A stretch of DNA of 64,000 bases from Paenibacillus farraposensis (GCF_020736845.1 NZ_JAFFQR010000008.1:1-64000); one strand, 5' to 3'; positions 44,775-53,004 are shown, counted from the first letter of the stretch. Notes: generated from the sequence alone by a model not told the origin. Numbers and translations: made by a program.

Positions 44775-45623
44775 CTAATTGCTCTCTGTATTTTTCCGCC
44801 CGGAAGCCTGCTGCTTGTTCAGCTTGCGGACCAGCTTATGAATACCCACTCCCAAGATCAGGAATAATAAGAGCACCAGGGCAATGGTTCCTCCCGGAGG
44901 GGTACTCATTTCATACGAGACAGTCAGCCCCATAAATACGCCAATCAGGGCGGTGATCATCGAAATCCAGATGGCTGCCGCGAAGCTCGGTGCAATTCGT
45001 ATCGCCAGCGCAGCAGGGAGTACAATTAATGAAGAGACCAGCAGCACGCCGACAATCGGCATTGCAGCAGCTACAATCATTCCCGTCAAAATGCTAAACG
45101 CAAATGAAATCGCCTTGACAGGAAGACCATTGGTCTTCGCCGTTTCTTCATCAAAGGTAATTTGGTACAAGGGGCGCCGGAAGACGAAAAAGAAAATGCC
45201 TCCGATCACAGCCACGGCAATCATCAATATCAGTTCCGTTGGATTGACCGCTACCACCGAACCAAACAAATAAGCGGAAAATCCTTTATTAATGCTCTGA
45301 TTCAGATTCATCAAAATAACAGCCGTCGATAAGCCGCCAACCATAATAATGGCGACAGAAATCTCGCTATATGTTTTATAGGATCTGCGTACATATTCAA
45401 CGATAATCGCGCCGATCACAGCTACAATAAAACCGGTGATCGTCGGGTTCATACCCAGATAGGCGCCTGCTGCCACCCCTGCCAGCGATACATGCGAAAG
45501 CATATCCGCCATCAGAGCCTGACGCCGCAGCATCAGGTATACTCCTAGCACCGAGGCCAGCAGTGCAATTACCCCACCGGCACAAAATGCCCGCTGCATG
45601 AAGTCGTAGTGCAGCATTTCCAT
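44775..45623 (-). CDS. znuB: Zinc ABC transporter permease (ZnuB)
   Basis: 282 aa with seven to nine membrane segments, ABC-3 family. LASVLGVYLMLRRQALMADM and LSHVSLAGVAAGAYLGMNP form the conserved N-terminal block and coupling region. PIVGVLLVSSLIVLPAALAI is the family's most conserved membrane segment, and the C-terminus is basic. It overlaps znuC by 55 bp and is followed by znuA after 37 bp. It forms the membrane channel for zinc uptake. Confidence 0.93.
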   Translation of the reverse strand: MEMLHYDFMQRAFCAGGVIALLASVLGVYLMLRRQALMADMLSHVSLAGVAAGAYLGMNPTITGFIVAVIGAIIVEYVRRSYKTYSEISVAIIMVGGLSTAVILMNLNQSINKGFSAYLFGSVVAVNPTELILMIAVAVIGGIFFFVFRRPLYQITFDEETAKTNGLPVKAISFAFSILTGMIVAAAMPIVGVLLVSSLIVLPAALAIRIAPSFAAAIWISMITALIGVFMGLTVSYEMSTPPGGTIALVLLLFLILGVGIHKLVRKLNKQQASGRKNTESN

Positions 45624-46276
45624 CCGCCATCTTCCTTTCTCTCAAGCTCAATGATACGGTCCAAGTAGTGCTGCACTTCCGATAGTCCATGCGTGACCAT
45701 GACCACCGTTCTTCCATATTCCTTGACCTGCTGATTCATCAAATCATAGAAGTGATAGCGGCTTTCCTGGTCCATACCTGTTGTAGGCTCATCCAAAATA
45801 AGCAAATCCGATTCCTGGGCAAGCGCTCGCGCTACACAAATGCGCTGCTTCTGTCCACCAGACAATTCACCAATCTTGCGATGACGCAAATCCCACATTC
45901 CGACCTGACGAAGCGCCTGCTCCGTCAAAGCATGATCCTCAGGCCGCATCCGGCGCAGCCAGGAGCCATGTGTATATCTTCCCGAACGGACAAATTCCAG
46001 AATTGTACTCGGAAATCCGCCATTGAAGGCAGCGATCTGCTGCGACACAAATCCAACCACCAGCTTCTTGCCTTCACCTGTGCGATCAGACATAAATACC
46101 TTGCCCCGCCAAGGCTGAAGCAAGCCCAATAACAGCTTGAGCATGGTTGATTTGGAAGCACCATTCGGTCCGGTAATTGCCACAAATTCTCCTGAAAAAA
46201 TCTCAACATTGGCATCCACCAAGTTAGGAACGTCTCCATAGCCAAAAGTGACTTGTTCCAATGAGGCCAATAACAT
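45569..46276 (-). CDS. znuC: Zinc ABC transporter ATPase (ZnuC) with variant Walker A
   Basis: About 235 aa from ATG 46274-46276 (MLLASLEQVTFGYG). The longer frame to 46330 has no family match. Motifs: Walker A ITGPNGASKSTMLKLL, in which Ser replaces the last glycine of GxGKST, signature ELSGGQKQRICVARAL, Walker B LLILDEPTTGMDQ and switch His in VVMVTHGLSEV. I recall the GASKST variant in other Firmicute zinc ATPases, so it need not mean loss of function. A Zur box lies about 100 bp upstream, making znuC the first gene of znuCBA. Confidence 0.92.
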   Translation of the reverse strand: MLLASLEQVTFGYGDVPNLVDANVEIFSGEFVAITGPNGASKSTMLKLLLGLLQPWRGKVFMSDRTGEGKKLVVGFVSQQIAAFNGGFPSTILEFVRSGRYTHGSWLRRMRPEDHALTEQALRQVGMWDLRHRKIGELSGGQKQRICVARALAQESDLLILDEPTTGMDQESRYHFYDLMNQQVKEYGRTVVMVTHGLSEVQHYLDRIIELERKEDGGWKCCTTTSCSGHFVPVG

Positions 46277-46372
46277 GACACAAATCTTCCTTTCCTTTAA
46301 AAAGCCTGGAGCCATCTGAGCGATTATCATTGCGCAGCTTCTCCAGGTCGTTTATGATCATAACCCATCTAC

Positions 46373-46385
46373 CGTAATTATTACG
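46373..46385. promoter_or_regulatory. Zur box upstream of znuCBA
   Basis: CGTAATTATTACG, flanked by AT-rich ATTT on one side, equals the core of the Bacillus Zur consensus TCGTAATnATTACGA. It is a perfect inverted repeat between znuC and the next upstream gene. Zinc-dependent repression is expected. Confidence 0.85.
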
Positions 46386-46491
46386 ATTTGGTGTTAAAAA
46401 AAGAAGCGCTCGATAAACGTAACCTTTACGCATTAGCAAGTTTAACAGTTTAGGCAAGGTTCGTCAATGTTTTGACACCTCTTTTGTTTGT

Positions 46492-46719
46492 TTACTTCAC
46501 TTTGTCCGGGTACAGACCTGCAGCCAAGGTTTTTAATGCCATGGGTACGCGGATGCCTTCAGCCGCTGCGGACAGGGGCAGCACGATAAAACGTTTGTTT
46601 TGCTGCTGTCCGTTTGTAGATGAATCGGTTGTTTGAGCTGTGTTGCCTGATCCGCAGGCAGCTGCATGGGCATGAGATTCGGTCTTTGATAGGCAGACCT
46701 TGCCCATTCCTGAGGTCAT
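46492..46719 (-). CDS. Small Cys/His-containing protein coupled to the COG0523 GTPase gene
   Basis: 75 aa. The ATG overlaps the TGA of the upstream GTPase gene (ATGA), which suggests translational coupling. The N-terminus has Cys and His residues (KVCLSKTESHAHAAACGSG) that could bind metal. A Gln/Asn/Ser-rich linker follows, then a more ordered RFIVLPLSAAAEGIRVPMAL end. I do not recognise the family. It may be a small zinc-responsive partner, or simply a chance open frame behind the GTPase. Confidence 0.5.
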   Translation of the reverse strand: MTSGMGKVCLSKTESHAHAAACGSGNTAQTTDSSTNGQQQNKRFIVLPLSAAAEGIRVPMALKTLAAGLYPDKVK

Positions 46720-47717
46720 GACCGGGTCAATGGCTTCCGGGCCGATTCCAGCGTTTTCAACCGTGCCTCGATTTCAGAAGCAGCGAAATTTTCGCCCATA
46801 AGGACCGCTACATCGTTCACCGACTTTTGCGGGCGAATCGGAATGATTTCCAGCTCTCGGTAAGCGAACTGGAACATCATCTGCCCCTCTTGTTCGAGAA
46901 AACGCACAATTCCCTTGGCACGATAAATTTCAGCAGGCAAGCTGCGGAACAGCTGTTCAAACCGGGCGCGCGGCACAGGCTGTCCGAAAAAATGCGTGTG
47001 AACAACTACATGATCGTAGGAATGGTAAGACTCCCCATGTCCATGGTCATGATGGTGCTCTTGAACGGTATCGGCTACGGTCTCCTTGGGAAGCGAGACA
47101 TCCATGCGGTCCTCTCCTTGAATGGAGAAAAAAGCAGCCCTGTCCACATCGCCCCGCTGGGTGCTTACGGTCAGCGCATAAGGATTTAATTCCTTGACGA
47201 ATGTCTGTACCTTCTGCAGCTCCCCTGCGGCCAATAAGTCGGTCTTGTTAATGATCAGCTTGGAAGCGCACCGAAGCTGATCCTGCATCAAACGAAGCGA
47301 CTTGCTCTTCACATGCCCTGAGACAAAATCCAAAAATTGGCGCGCGTCGATCACCGTAATAACGGATTGTAAAATCATAGAGGAATACAGCGAAGCATCG
47401 GTCACAGCATCTACAATTTCCATGGGGTTGGCTACTCCTGTGCATTCGACGATAATCACATCCGGCTTATATTCCCCGGCAAGATTCATCAATTCAATGC
47501 CCAGGTCCCTGCGAATCGTGCAGCATATGCAGCCACTGAGCATTTCCTTCATGGGGGCTTGACCGTTCACCAGACTTCCGTCCAGATTCACATCGCCCAA
47601 CTCATTCATCAAAATAGCCGGCTTGAGGCCCTGCTCCTTATAATAAGCCAGCGCATGCTGAAGAAGAGTTGTTTTACCACTGCCCAAAAATCCGGATAAA
47701 ACAACAATCGGTATCAT
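46716..47717 (-). CDS. COG0523 (CobW/ZagA-like) GTPase, probable zinc metallochaperone
   Basis: 333 aa. Walker A VLSGFLGSGKTTLLQHAL, the metal-binding CxCC motif in GCICCTIRRDLG, switch segment IIVECTGVANPMEIVDAV and base-recognition NKTDL. A His-rich stretch HHHDHGHGESYHSYDH lies in the linker before the CobW C-terminal domain (about 240-325). Such proteins (ZagA/YciC in B. subtilis) bind zinc and serve target enzymes during zinc limitation. Location beside znuCBA and a second COG0523 gene supports this. The intergenic region upstream has an AAATCGTA Zur half-site but no full box that I can see. Confidence 0.9.
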   Translation of the reverse strand: MIPIVVLSGFLGSGKTTLLQHALAYYKEQGLKPAILMNELGDVNLDGSLVNGQAPMKEMLSGCICCTIRRDLGIELMNLAGEYKPDVIIVECTGVANPMEIVDAVTDASLYSSMILQSVITVIDARQFLDFVSGHVKSKSLRLMQDQLRCASKLIINKTDLLAAGELQKVQTFVKELNPYALTVSTQRGDVDRAAFFSIQGEDRMDVSLPKETVADTVQEHHHDHGHGESYHSYDHVVVHTHFFGQPVPRARFEQLFRSLPAEIYRAKGIVRFLEQEGQMMFQFAYRELEIIPIRPQKSVNDVAVLMGENFAASEIEARLKTLESARKPLTRS

Positions 47718-47844
47718 AAAATTCTCCTTGCTTTTACAACGTTTTAATAAAAATCGTACCGTAAAAACTTCCTGCTTGCAATCATGTTTGTCCTATAACA
47801 GGCATAGGATGTAGACACCAACCCTTATCCCAAGGAGACGTGTA

Positions 47845-48431
47845 ATGAAAAACAGTTCGCTGTTCAAGCTGCTGCCCTTTATCATTCCGTTCGCCTTTCT
47901 TGTTCCTGTGCTCGTTACACGATCTTCCCGCTGGTTCCGCCGGGTGGATATGAGTCAACTGGATACGTAAAATGACGCCTGCGCATCCTGTACCGGGTGT
48001 CGTGCTGGGTGCAACGATAATGGCTTTTCCATCCCATCCAGAGGTCACAGCTGTTCGCATGGGGCCGGCCTTTGCCGTTTCTGCAATCATTGGGCTGATC
48101 GTATACGCCTTTGTGCGTGTGCTCCCGCTCAAACGACCGTTCCTGTCTTTTAGCAAGCAGCAGCCAAACGACCAGCAGATTCATCGGCACAACCGTACCA
48201 TGCAGGGCTTTTTTGTTCATGCTGGCAATGAATTCTTGGACATGAGTAAATATCTCATTATAGGCGCATTATTGACGGCCTGTATTCAGGCATTTATCCC
48301 GCGTGATGAAAAGCTTTCGCTAAGCAATGGGACGGTCGGCTCGTATGCCTTTATGATGTGCTTTGCCTATGTACTGTCACTATGCTTATGTCTATACCCA
48401 AGCAGACTCGGTAGCTGCTTTTGACGCTTGA
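47845..48431 (+). pseudogene. Decayed UPF0718/YcgR-like permease
   Basis: ATG 47845 (AAGGAG upstream) gives MKNSSLFKLLPFIIPFAFLV and stops after VDMSQLDT. A second frame from 47972 reads GVVLGATIMAFPSHPEVTAV, FAVSAIIGLIVYAFV and MSKYLIIGALLTACIQAFIP to VLSLC. A third frame then gives ADSVAAFDA to TGA 48431. In intact UPF0718 permeases these segments follow in this order, but with about 100 more residues between the first two and the strand LSLCSEADAFVA at the third join. At least two frameshifts and internal deletions are therefore present. In Bacillus such permease genes (ycgR) lie in zinc-responsive operons with COG0523 genes, as here. Confidence 0.75.
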
Positions 48432-48461
48432 ATGCGGCACACTACCCTACAAGGAGGATGA

Positions 48462-49559
48462 ATGATGAACAAGATCCCTGTGATTCTAATCAGCGGCTTT
48501 CTCGGAAGCGGCAAAACGACTCTGTTGCTGCGCCTGCTGGCCCATACCCGCCAAATTCCGCTGCGTGCGGCTGTATTAATGAACGAAATGGGTGAATATG
48601 ACGTAGACGCGGCCATCATTTCAGAGGAAATGCCTGATGTGGCTGTGGAGGGATTGCTGGAGGGCTGCATCTGTTGCAGCAAAAGAAGCGAGCTGGCGGG
48701 TGTTTTGCATACCTTGCTTAGCCAAGAGCCGGATGTCATTTTTATCGAGACCACTGGGGTAGCGAACCCTGAGCAAGTGCTGGAAGAGCTGCGCTCCCCC
48801 CTGCTGGCGAATCGGCTGTATCTGGTTCATAGCATCAGTGTAGTGGACGCAGAGCTTTTTCATGAATACAACAGCCGCTTCACCGCTGACAAGCAGCTGG
48901 TTCGAACTCTGCACGGACAGCTTCGCGCCGCAGACTTCATTGTGGTGAACAAGACGGATGCGGCAAGTCGCCGTGAAGTGGCGAAGGTCATCAAAAGCAT
49001 TCGCAAACATAATGATACGGCCAAGCTGCAGACGGCTACATATAGCCAGGTTGATCTTGGACCATTGCTGGAGCTTGTCCTGGCCTCCGCATCCGCTGCC
49101 GCAAAGCCTGTTCAGGCGACCCAATCCTCATCAGCACAGGCCCAGCCAATCGGTGCAACCGCAATGTCCTCGACCGCTACAGCCAAGGAGATCGGACGAA
49201 CCGTCAGTATTTCCACAAGTACAGCATTCAAAGTTATTTCTGCGCCCAGCCACACCCATGATTCACATCAGTCCGACTCATTTTCCCGTCTGGAAAGCTT
49301 AACTCTGCACCAATATTCTCCGCAGCCTCTGGAAAAGCAGCGCCTGGAGCATTTCCTGACCGGACTCGGCTCCTCCCTGCTTCGAGCAAAAGGCTATTGC
49401 ATGCTTTCACAGGAAGGCACAATGCTTTTGCAATTTTCGGGAAATCAATTCGAATGGCAGCCTACGGCGCTTCCGGTAAGCCAGGGGTATGTCACGCTTA
49501 TCGGGGAACAGCTGGATAAATCATCTATTACCGACCAATGGGAGCAATGCTTCGTATGA
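48462..49559 (+). CDS. Second COG0523 (CobW-family) GTPase
   Basis: 365 aa. AAGGAGG precedes tandem ATGs at 48462 and 48465. Walker A ILISGFLGSGKTTLLLRLL, CxCC motif GCICCSKRSELAG, IFIETTGVANPEQVLEEL and base-recognition VNKTDA. An Ala/Ser/Thr-rich insert (about 205-255: ASAAAKPVQATQSSS) replaces part of the usual linker. A His-containing SHTHDSHQSDS precedes the CobW C-terminal domain. It follows the decayed permease on the same strand and diverges from the other COG0523 gene. A metal-insertase or metallochaperone role is inferred. The client protein is unknown. Confidence 0.9.
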   Translation: MMNKIPVILISGFLGSGKTTLLLRLLAHTRQIPLRAAVLMNEMGEYDVDAAIISEEMPDVAVEGLLEGCICCSKRSELAGVLHTLLSQEPDVIFIETTGVANPEQVLEELRSPLLANRLYLVHSISVVDAELFHEYNSRFTADKQLVRTLHGQLRAADFIVVNKTDAASRREVAKVIKSIRKHNDTAKLQTATYSQVDLGPLLELVLASASAAAKPVQATQSSSAQAQPIGATAMSSTATAKEIGRTVSISTSTAFKVISAPSHTHDSHQSDSFSRLESLTLHQYSPQPLEKQRLEHFLTGLGSSLLRAKGYCMLSQEGTMLLQFSGNQFEWQPTALPVSQGYVTLIGEQLDKSSITDQWEQCFV

Positions 49560-49570
49560 AAATCAGTTAT

Positions 49571-49617
49571 AAAAAGGCTGTTCCTTTGACCTTTAACAGT
49601 CATGGAACAGCCTTTTT
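49571..49617 (+). terminator. Intrinsic terminator after the second COG0523 gene
   Basis: AAAAAGGCTGTTCC (49571-49584) and GGAACAGCCTTTTT (49604-49617) form a perfect 14-bp stem ending in T's. Confidence 0.92.
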
Positions 49618-49812
49618 ATTGAGAAAGACGGTTGTTATTCATGTTGAACATGCCAATACTTCATCAATTGGCATAAGAGACCTCAAATGATCTGGTTTCA
49701 CGATGGATCGTGTACTTTTTCAATCGCGGAGAGTGCTTTTTCATTTCAAGACGCTTCGGGTGTTTTCTTTTGTTCTTGCATTACAATAGTAACCCTTACG
49801 ATTAAATTCATT

Positions 49813-50382
49813 CTATAACTCAGCCTGCTCCTTGTCAACCTTACCGTGACGGCTCGTCGCTTCTTCTATCGTATTCCAGCGGTTACGATATTGGGCAAGC
49901 TTTGGATGAAGTTCCGGGGGCTCGCTTGAAATCACTAATCTGACGTCTCTGATCCATTCTTCAAACGATGCATAGGAAGCGCACAAATTCGCCGTTTCCG
50001 GAGTCATATACAAAAAAAGCGGTGTCGCATATTTCTCCATTAAAAAACGGATGGCAGCCTCAATCGGCGTATATTTCTTGCGCTTGCCTTCCCAGCTTTC
50101 AATCACAACAGCAATAAAAGCCTGCTCCCGTTGCCACTCTCCAAGCTCGTTCACCCGCTTGTAATATGAACGTACCGGCTGCTTCCACATTCTTCTGGCC
50201 GTTTCTTCATGCAGCGGATACAGCACCAATTTTGTAAAAGATAATGCCGTTCCCGTTTCGACAAAAAGCTCCAGCGCTCGAACTGTAATCTGCTCAAATG
50301 TATCATAGTAGACTATCGTTCCCTTATGCGTTGCGGTCGGAGGCTCATAGCCGTAGGGTACATATTGAAGGTTTCTTGTCAT
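49813..50382 (-). CDS. Hypothetical protein of unknown function
   Basis: About 189 aa from ATG 50380-50382 (MTRNLQYVPYGYEP), which has GGATGGAG 8 bases before it. A longer frame to 50445 lacks such a site. It is predicted soluble and mixed alpha/beta, with blocks ITVRALELFVETGTALSFTK, RMWKQPVRSYYKRVNELG, QAFIAVVIESWEGKRKKYTP and FEEWIRDVRLVISSEPPE. No motif is recognised. It stands alone between a terminator and an AT-rich region, so its role cannot be guessed from context. Confidence 0.7.
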   Translation of the reverse strand: MTRNLQYVPYGYEPPTATHKGTIVYYDTFEQITVRALELFVETGTALSFTKLVLYPLHEETARRMWKQPVRSYYKRVNELGEWQREQAFIAVVIESWEGKRKKYTPIEAAIRFLMEKYATPLFLYMTPETANLCASYASFEEWIRDVRLVISSEPPELHPKLAQYRNRWNTIEEATSRHGKVDKEQAEL

Positions 50383-50777
50383 ACCGGATACTCCATCCTT
50401 CCATGGGTGAACTTTTCCTTCAATATTATACCCTTGTTTTGGCATGAATTTGCATAAAAAGATTATCCTTGTTCGACAGCAGGCGTATTACGGTGCAAAC
50501 CCCGCTGAAACTGAAACGCGTAAAGTCTCCTCGTCACAAGCGCAATCAGTGCAAGAACCGTAAATATATGGCTAAAATTAAATGTATCAAACCCAAAATC
50601 AGTGGTTGACGTTGCGGAAAAGGAAAAACTGGACTCTTCATGTTCACAGATGAGTCCGGTTTTCTCGTATAACTCATTGAACAAACGTCTCCCGAGGAAT
50701 TGAACTGAAATTTTTCCAATTAAAAAAATGAAGTGAATTTTTTTATATCATAATAGCATACAAAATGTAAGAAATAA

Positions 50778-51077
50778 CCACGAGAAAGAATCGAAACTCT
50801 CCCGAACTATCGCATTGCGTATGTACGACAAGTTGGACCGTATGGTCCTGCCGAATCGGCTATACTATTAGGAATTCCACAAGACAACCCACAAACAACA
50901 CCTCCTGAGAAATGTAGATATGATGCATGTATTGTGATCGCAGCATGGGCTGAAATTTTTCCTACTTTGCACAAAATGGGATTTCATATTGACAACAAAC
51001 CAATTTTAGAAAAATACACCGGTAATATGGTTAACAATGACTTTTGCGAAATATGTGTTCCTATAAAACGGTTATAA
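50778..51077 (+). pseudogene. Remnant of a GyrI-like/AraC effector-binding domain
   Basis: An open frame without start codon reads ETLPNYRIAYVRQVGPYGPA, then SAILLGIPQDNPQTTPPEKC, RYDACIVI, AAWAEIFPTLHKMGF and NDFCEICVPIKRL to TAA 51077. These are the successive strands of the GyrI-like small-molecule-binding domain found at the C-terminus of AraC regulators. Compared with the family, roughly 20 residues are missing after VGPYGPA and 30-40 after ACIVI, both removed in frame. The DNA-binding half is absent. Confidence 0.8.
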
Positions 51078-51221
51078 GTGACGAAATCTTCCATTTGCAT
51101 GAAAAAGACAGTCAATCGCCTGCTTCGTCATAATAAACTATAGTTCATACTGACAAGAAGAGAGGGGATTAAACAGGCAGTATAGCGGAATGGCTATCCG
51201 TTCAGCAAATTTAGCAATAAC

Positions 51222-51250
51222 TTGTAAATAGTCAATCTATTCTGTAAAAT
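51222..51250 (+). promoter_or_regulatory. Probable sigma-A promoter of the ZTP-riboswitch transcript
   Basis: TTGTAA (51222-51227), 17-base spacer, TAAAAT (51245-51250). A start near 51257 would place the aptamer at the very 5' end of the RNA. Confidence 0.6.
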
Positions 51251-51265
51251 CAATTTAAGAATTAA

Positions 51266-51336
51266 TCTGTGTGTTACTGGCGCGAACATGGTGAACCATG
51301 AGGGAGCACACAGAATAGCAGCCGTACGCCTGGGCA
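51266..51336 (+). promoter_or_regulatory. ZTP (pfl) riboswitch aptamer
   Basis: It has the conserved ZTP layout: CTGTGTG pairs with the distal CACACAG. Between them lie ACTGGCG, an ATGGTGAACCAT hairpin and the conserved GGAGC. After a short linker comes the pseudoknot/binding segment CCGTACGCCTGGGCA (51322-51336), matching the consensus CCGCCUGGGCA except for the inserted bases TA. ZTP riboswitches turn on folate and purine one-carbon genes when ZMP/ZTP accumulates. The gene downstream consumes ZMP (AICAR), which fits. Confidence 0.92.
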
Positions 51337-51374
51337 AAGTATTTGGACTTAAGTCTGTCCGAATACTTTTTTCA
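51337..51374 (+). terminator. Expression-platform terminator of the ZTP riboswitch
   Basis: AAGTATTTGGAC (51337-51348) pairs with GTCCGAATACTT (51357-51368), followed by TTTTTT. It starts immediately after the pseudoknot strand, so ligand binding can compete with its folding. The coding start is 23 bases further on. Confidence 0.9.
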
Positions 51375-51396
51375 TTTTCTGAGAGGGGTTTTTTGA

Positions 51397-52563
51397 ATGA
51401 AAGAAGTTAATCTGAGGTATGGAATGAATCCACATCAAAAGAAGGCTAAAATATACTCCAGAGAAAACCTGCCCTTAAAGATTTTAAATGGCGAGGCAAG
51501 TTACATTAACTTTTTGGATGCATTAAATGCTTTCCAACTTGTTCGAGAACTTAGACAAAGTATTGGTCAACCGGCAGCAGCCTCCTTTAAGCATGTAAGT
51601 CCAGCTGGAGCAGCTGTATATTCCCCGTTGTGTGACTCGCTTATCAAATCTTATTTTGTTGAAGGCTTAGAGTTGTCCCCATTGGCTACCGCTTACGCAA
51701 GAGCCAGAGGGACGGATCGGATGTCTTCGTTTGGTGACTGTGCGGCTTTTAGTGACAAAGTTGATGTAACTGTAGCAAATTTACTTAAAAAAGAAGTCTC
51801 CGATATCATTGTTGCACCAGGATATGACGAGGATGCTCTGGTACTTTTAAAAAAGAAAAAGAACGGAAATTATCTCATCTTAGAGATCGATCCTGATTAT
51901 GTACCAAATTCAATTGAACAAAGATCAGTGTTCGGTATCACAATGGAACAAGAAAGAAATGAAGCTAAGATTTCGGAAGAAATCTTTAATAACATTGTAA
52001 CCAAACAACGAAAAATTCCCGATAACTCTAAAAGGGATCTTCTAGTTGCTATGATCACCCTCAAATACACACAATCAAACTCCGTTTGTTTTGCGCTTGA
52101 CGGCCAAACGATTGGAATTGGTGCAGGGCAGCAATCACGGATTCATTGTACTCGACTTGCAGCTGGAAAAGCTGATAATTGGTGGTTAAGACAACATCCA
52201 ATCGCACAACAAATGGTTTTCCGTGCTGGAATATCCCGTACTGAAGTAAATAATGCCATTGACGGTTGGACGAATGAGGACTTTACATCTGCCGAAGAAA
52301 AGCAATGGAGACAATATTTTAATGTGGTACCTGAGCGGCTTACGAAGGCTGAGAAACAAAATTGGATAACAGGCTTAAAAGAAGTTTCTTATACTTCCGA
52401 CGCTTTGCTGCCTTTCCGTGATAATATTGACAGAGCTGCTCAAAGTGGTGTTAGGTACTTGGTTCAAACCGGAAATTCATTGCGTGATAAGCAAGTTATA
52501 GAAGCAGCAAACGAATATGGAATTGTAATGGCCAATTCGAATATCCGTTTATTTCATCATTAA
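51397..52563 (+). CDS. Stand-alone AICAR transformylase (PurH formyltransferase domain)
   Basis: 388 aa, corresponding only to the AICAR formyltransferase part of PurH. The N-terminal IMP cyclohydrolase domain is absent by design, since the start MKEVNLRYGMNPHQKKAKIY is the normal domain beginning, after GAGAGGGG. It transfers a formyl group from 10-formyl-THF to AICAR (ZMP). The catalytic Lys-His pair lies in SFKHVSPAGAAVYSP. Other blocks are ALDGQTIGIGAGQQSRIHCT, LLPFRDNIDRAAQSGVRYL and the C-terminal MANSNIRLFHH. It is probably an accessory copy beside a full-length purH elsewhere, controlled by the ZTP riboswitch just upstream. Confidence 0.93.
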   Translation: MKEVNLRYGMNPHQKKAKIYSRENLPLKILNGEASYINFLDALNAFQLVRELRQSIGQPAAASFKHVSPAGAAVYSPLCDSLIKSYFVEGLELSPLATAYARARGTDRMSSFGDCAAFSDKVDVTVANLLKKEVSDIIVAPGYDEDALVLLKKKKNGNYLILEIDPDYVPNSIEQRSVFGITMEQERNEAKISEEIFNNIVTKQRKIPDNSKRDLLVAMITLKYTQSNSVCFALDGQTIGIGAGQQSRIHCTRLAAGKADNWWLRQHPIAQQMVFRAGISRTEVNNAIDGWTNEDFTSAEEKQWRQYFNVVPERLTKAEKQNWITGLKEVSYTSDALLPFRDNIDRAAQSGVRYLVQTGNSLRDKQVIEAANEYGIVMANSNIRLFHH

Positions 52564-52915
52564 ATTGGGTTTTCTACCAGCTAGTTAATTTAACCGTCGG
52601 CACGAAAATGGTGGCCATGACGGAGAACGACACCGTTCCCAAGCGTACAAAATCTGACAGAGGAAAAATCGGGATGGCTCTGCTTCTGCCCTGGTATGGC
52701 GAACATCTTATGAGTTCCTCCTAATCCAGACACCCTGACAACGCTTTATCAAAGTAATTATGTAATCACGTTGGATGAGCTGTCCAATTTAAAGGTTTGA
52801 CGATAAAACCCTAAGAGCATCCATCACACCTACAAACGTCGAATTTTACAGCAACTGCTATCCTTTTATAGCACTATTCCGTTAACTCCAGTTTATTCAA
52901 AATCCGATGTATAGC
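52564..52915. other. No intact gene, possible coding debris
   Basis: Two short plus-strand open stretches look protein-like, one containing MTENDTVPKRTKSDRG and the other TLYQSNYVITLDELSN, but neither has a ribosome binding site and I recognise neither. Confidence 0.3.
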
Positions 52916-52951
52916 AAAAAGACGAGTCCTGTAAGGGGAGCCCGTCTTTTT
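52916..52951 (-). terminator. Intrinsic terminator of the GTPase/tubulin-like operon
   Basis: AAAAAGACG and CGTCTTTTT enclose a G/C-rich inner stem (GGGCTCCCC / GGACTC on the minus strand). It is followed by T's on either strand and ends the minus-strand operon 54 bp after its last stop codon. Confidence 0.8.
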
Positions 52952-53004
52952 GCTTGCTGGTAAAAATGCATCGTTGCTTAAACATGGGAAATTTTTGGAA
53001 CTAA

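Noticed and set aside
50463..50684. 73 aa minus-strand ORF with a possible membrane segment (IFTVLALIALVTRRLYAF)
   Set aside because: The start would be TTG with the ribosome binding site too close, it has no neighbours in a transcript, and composition is not convincing. Not enough support for a gene.
52590..52660. GGCACGAAAATGGTGGCC...CGGAGAACG considered as a second ZTP-like aptamer
   Set aside because: Only a loose resemblance. It lacks the CCxCCTGGGCA pseudoknot strand and a terminator platform.
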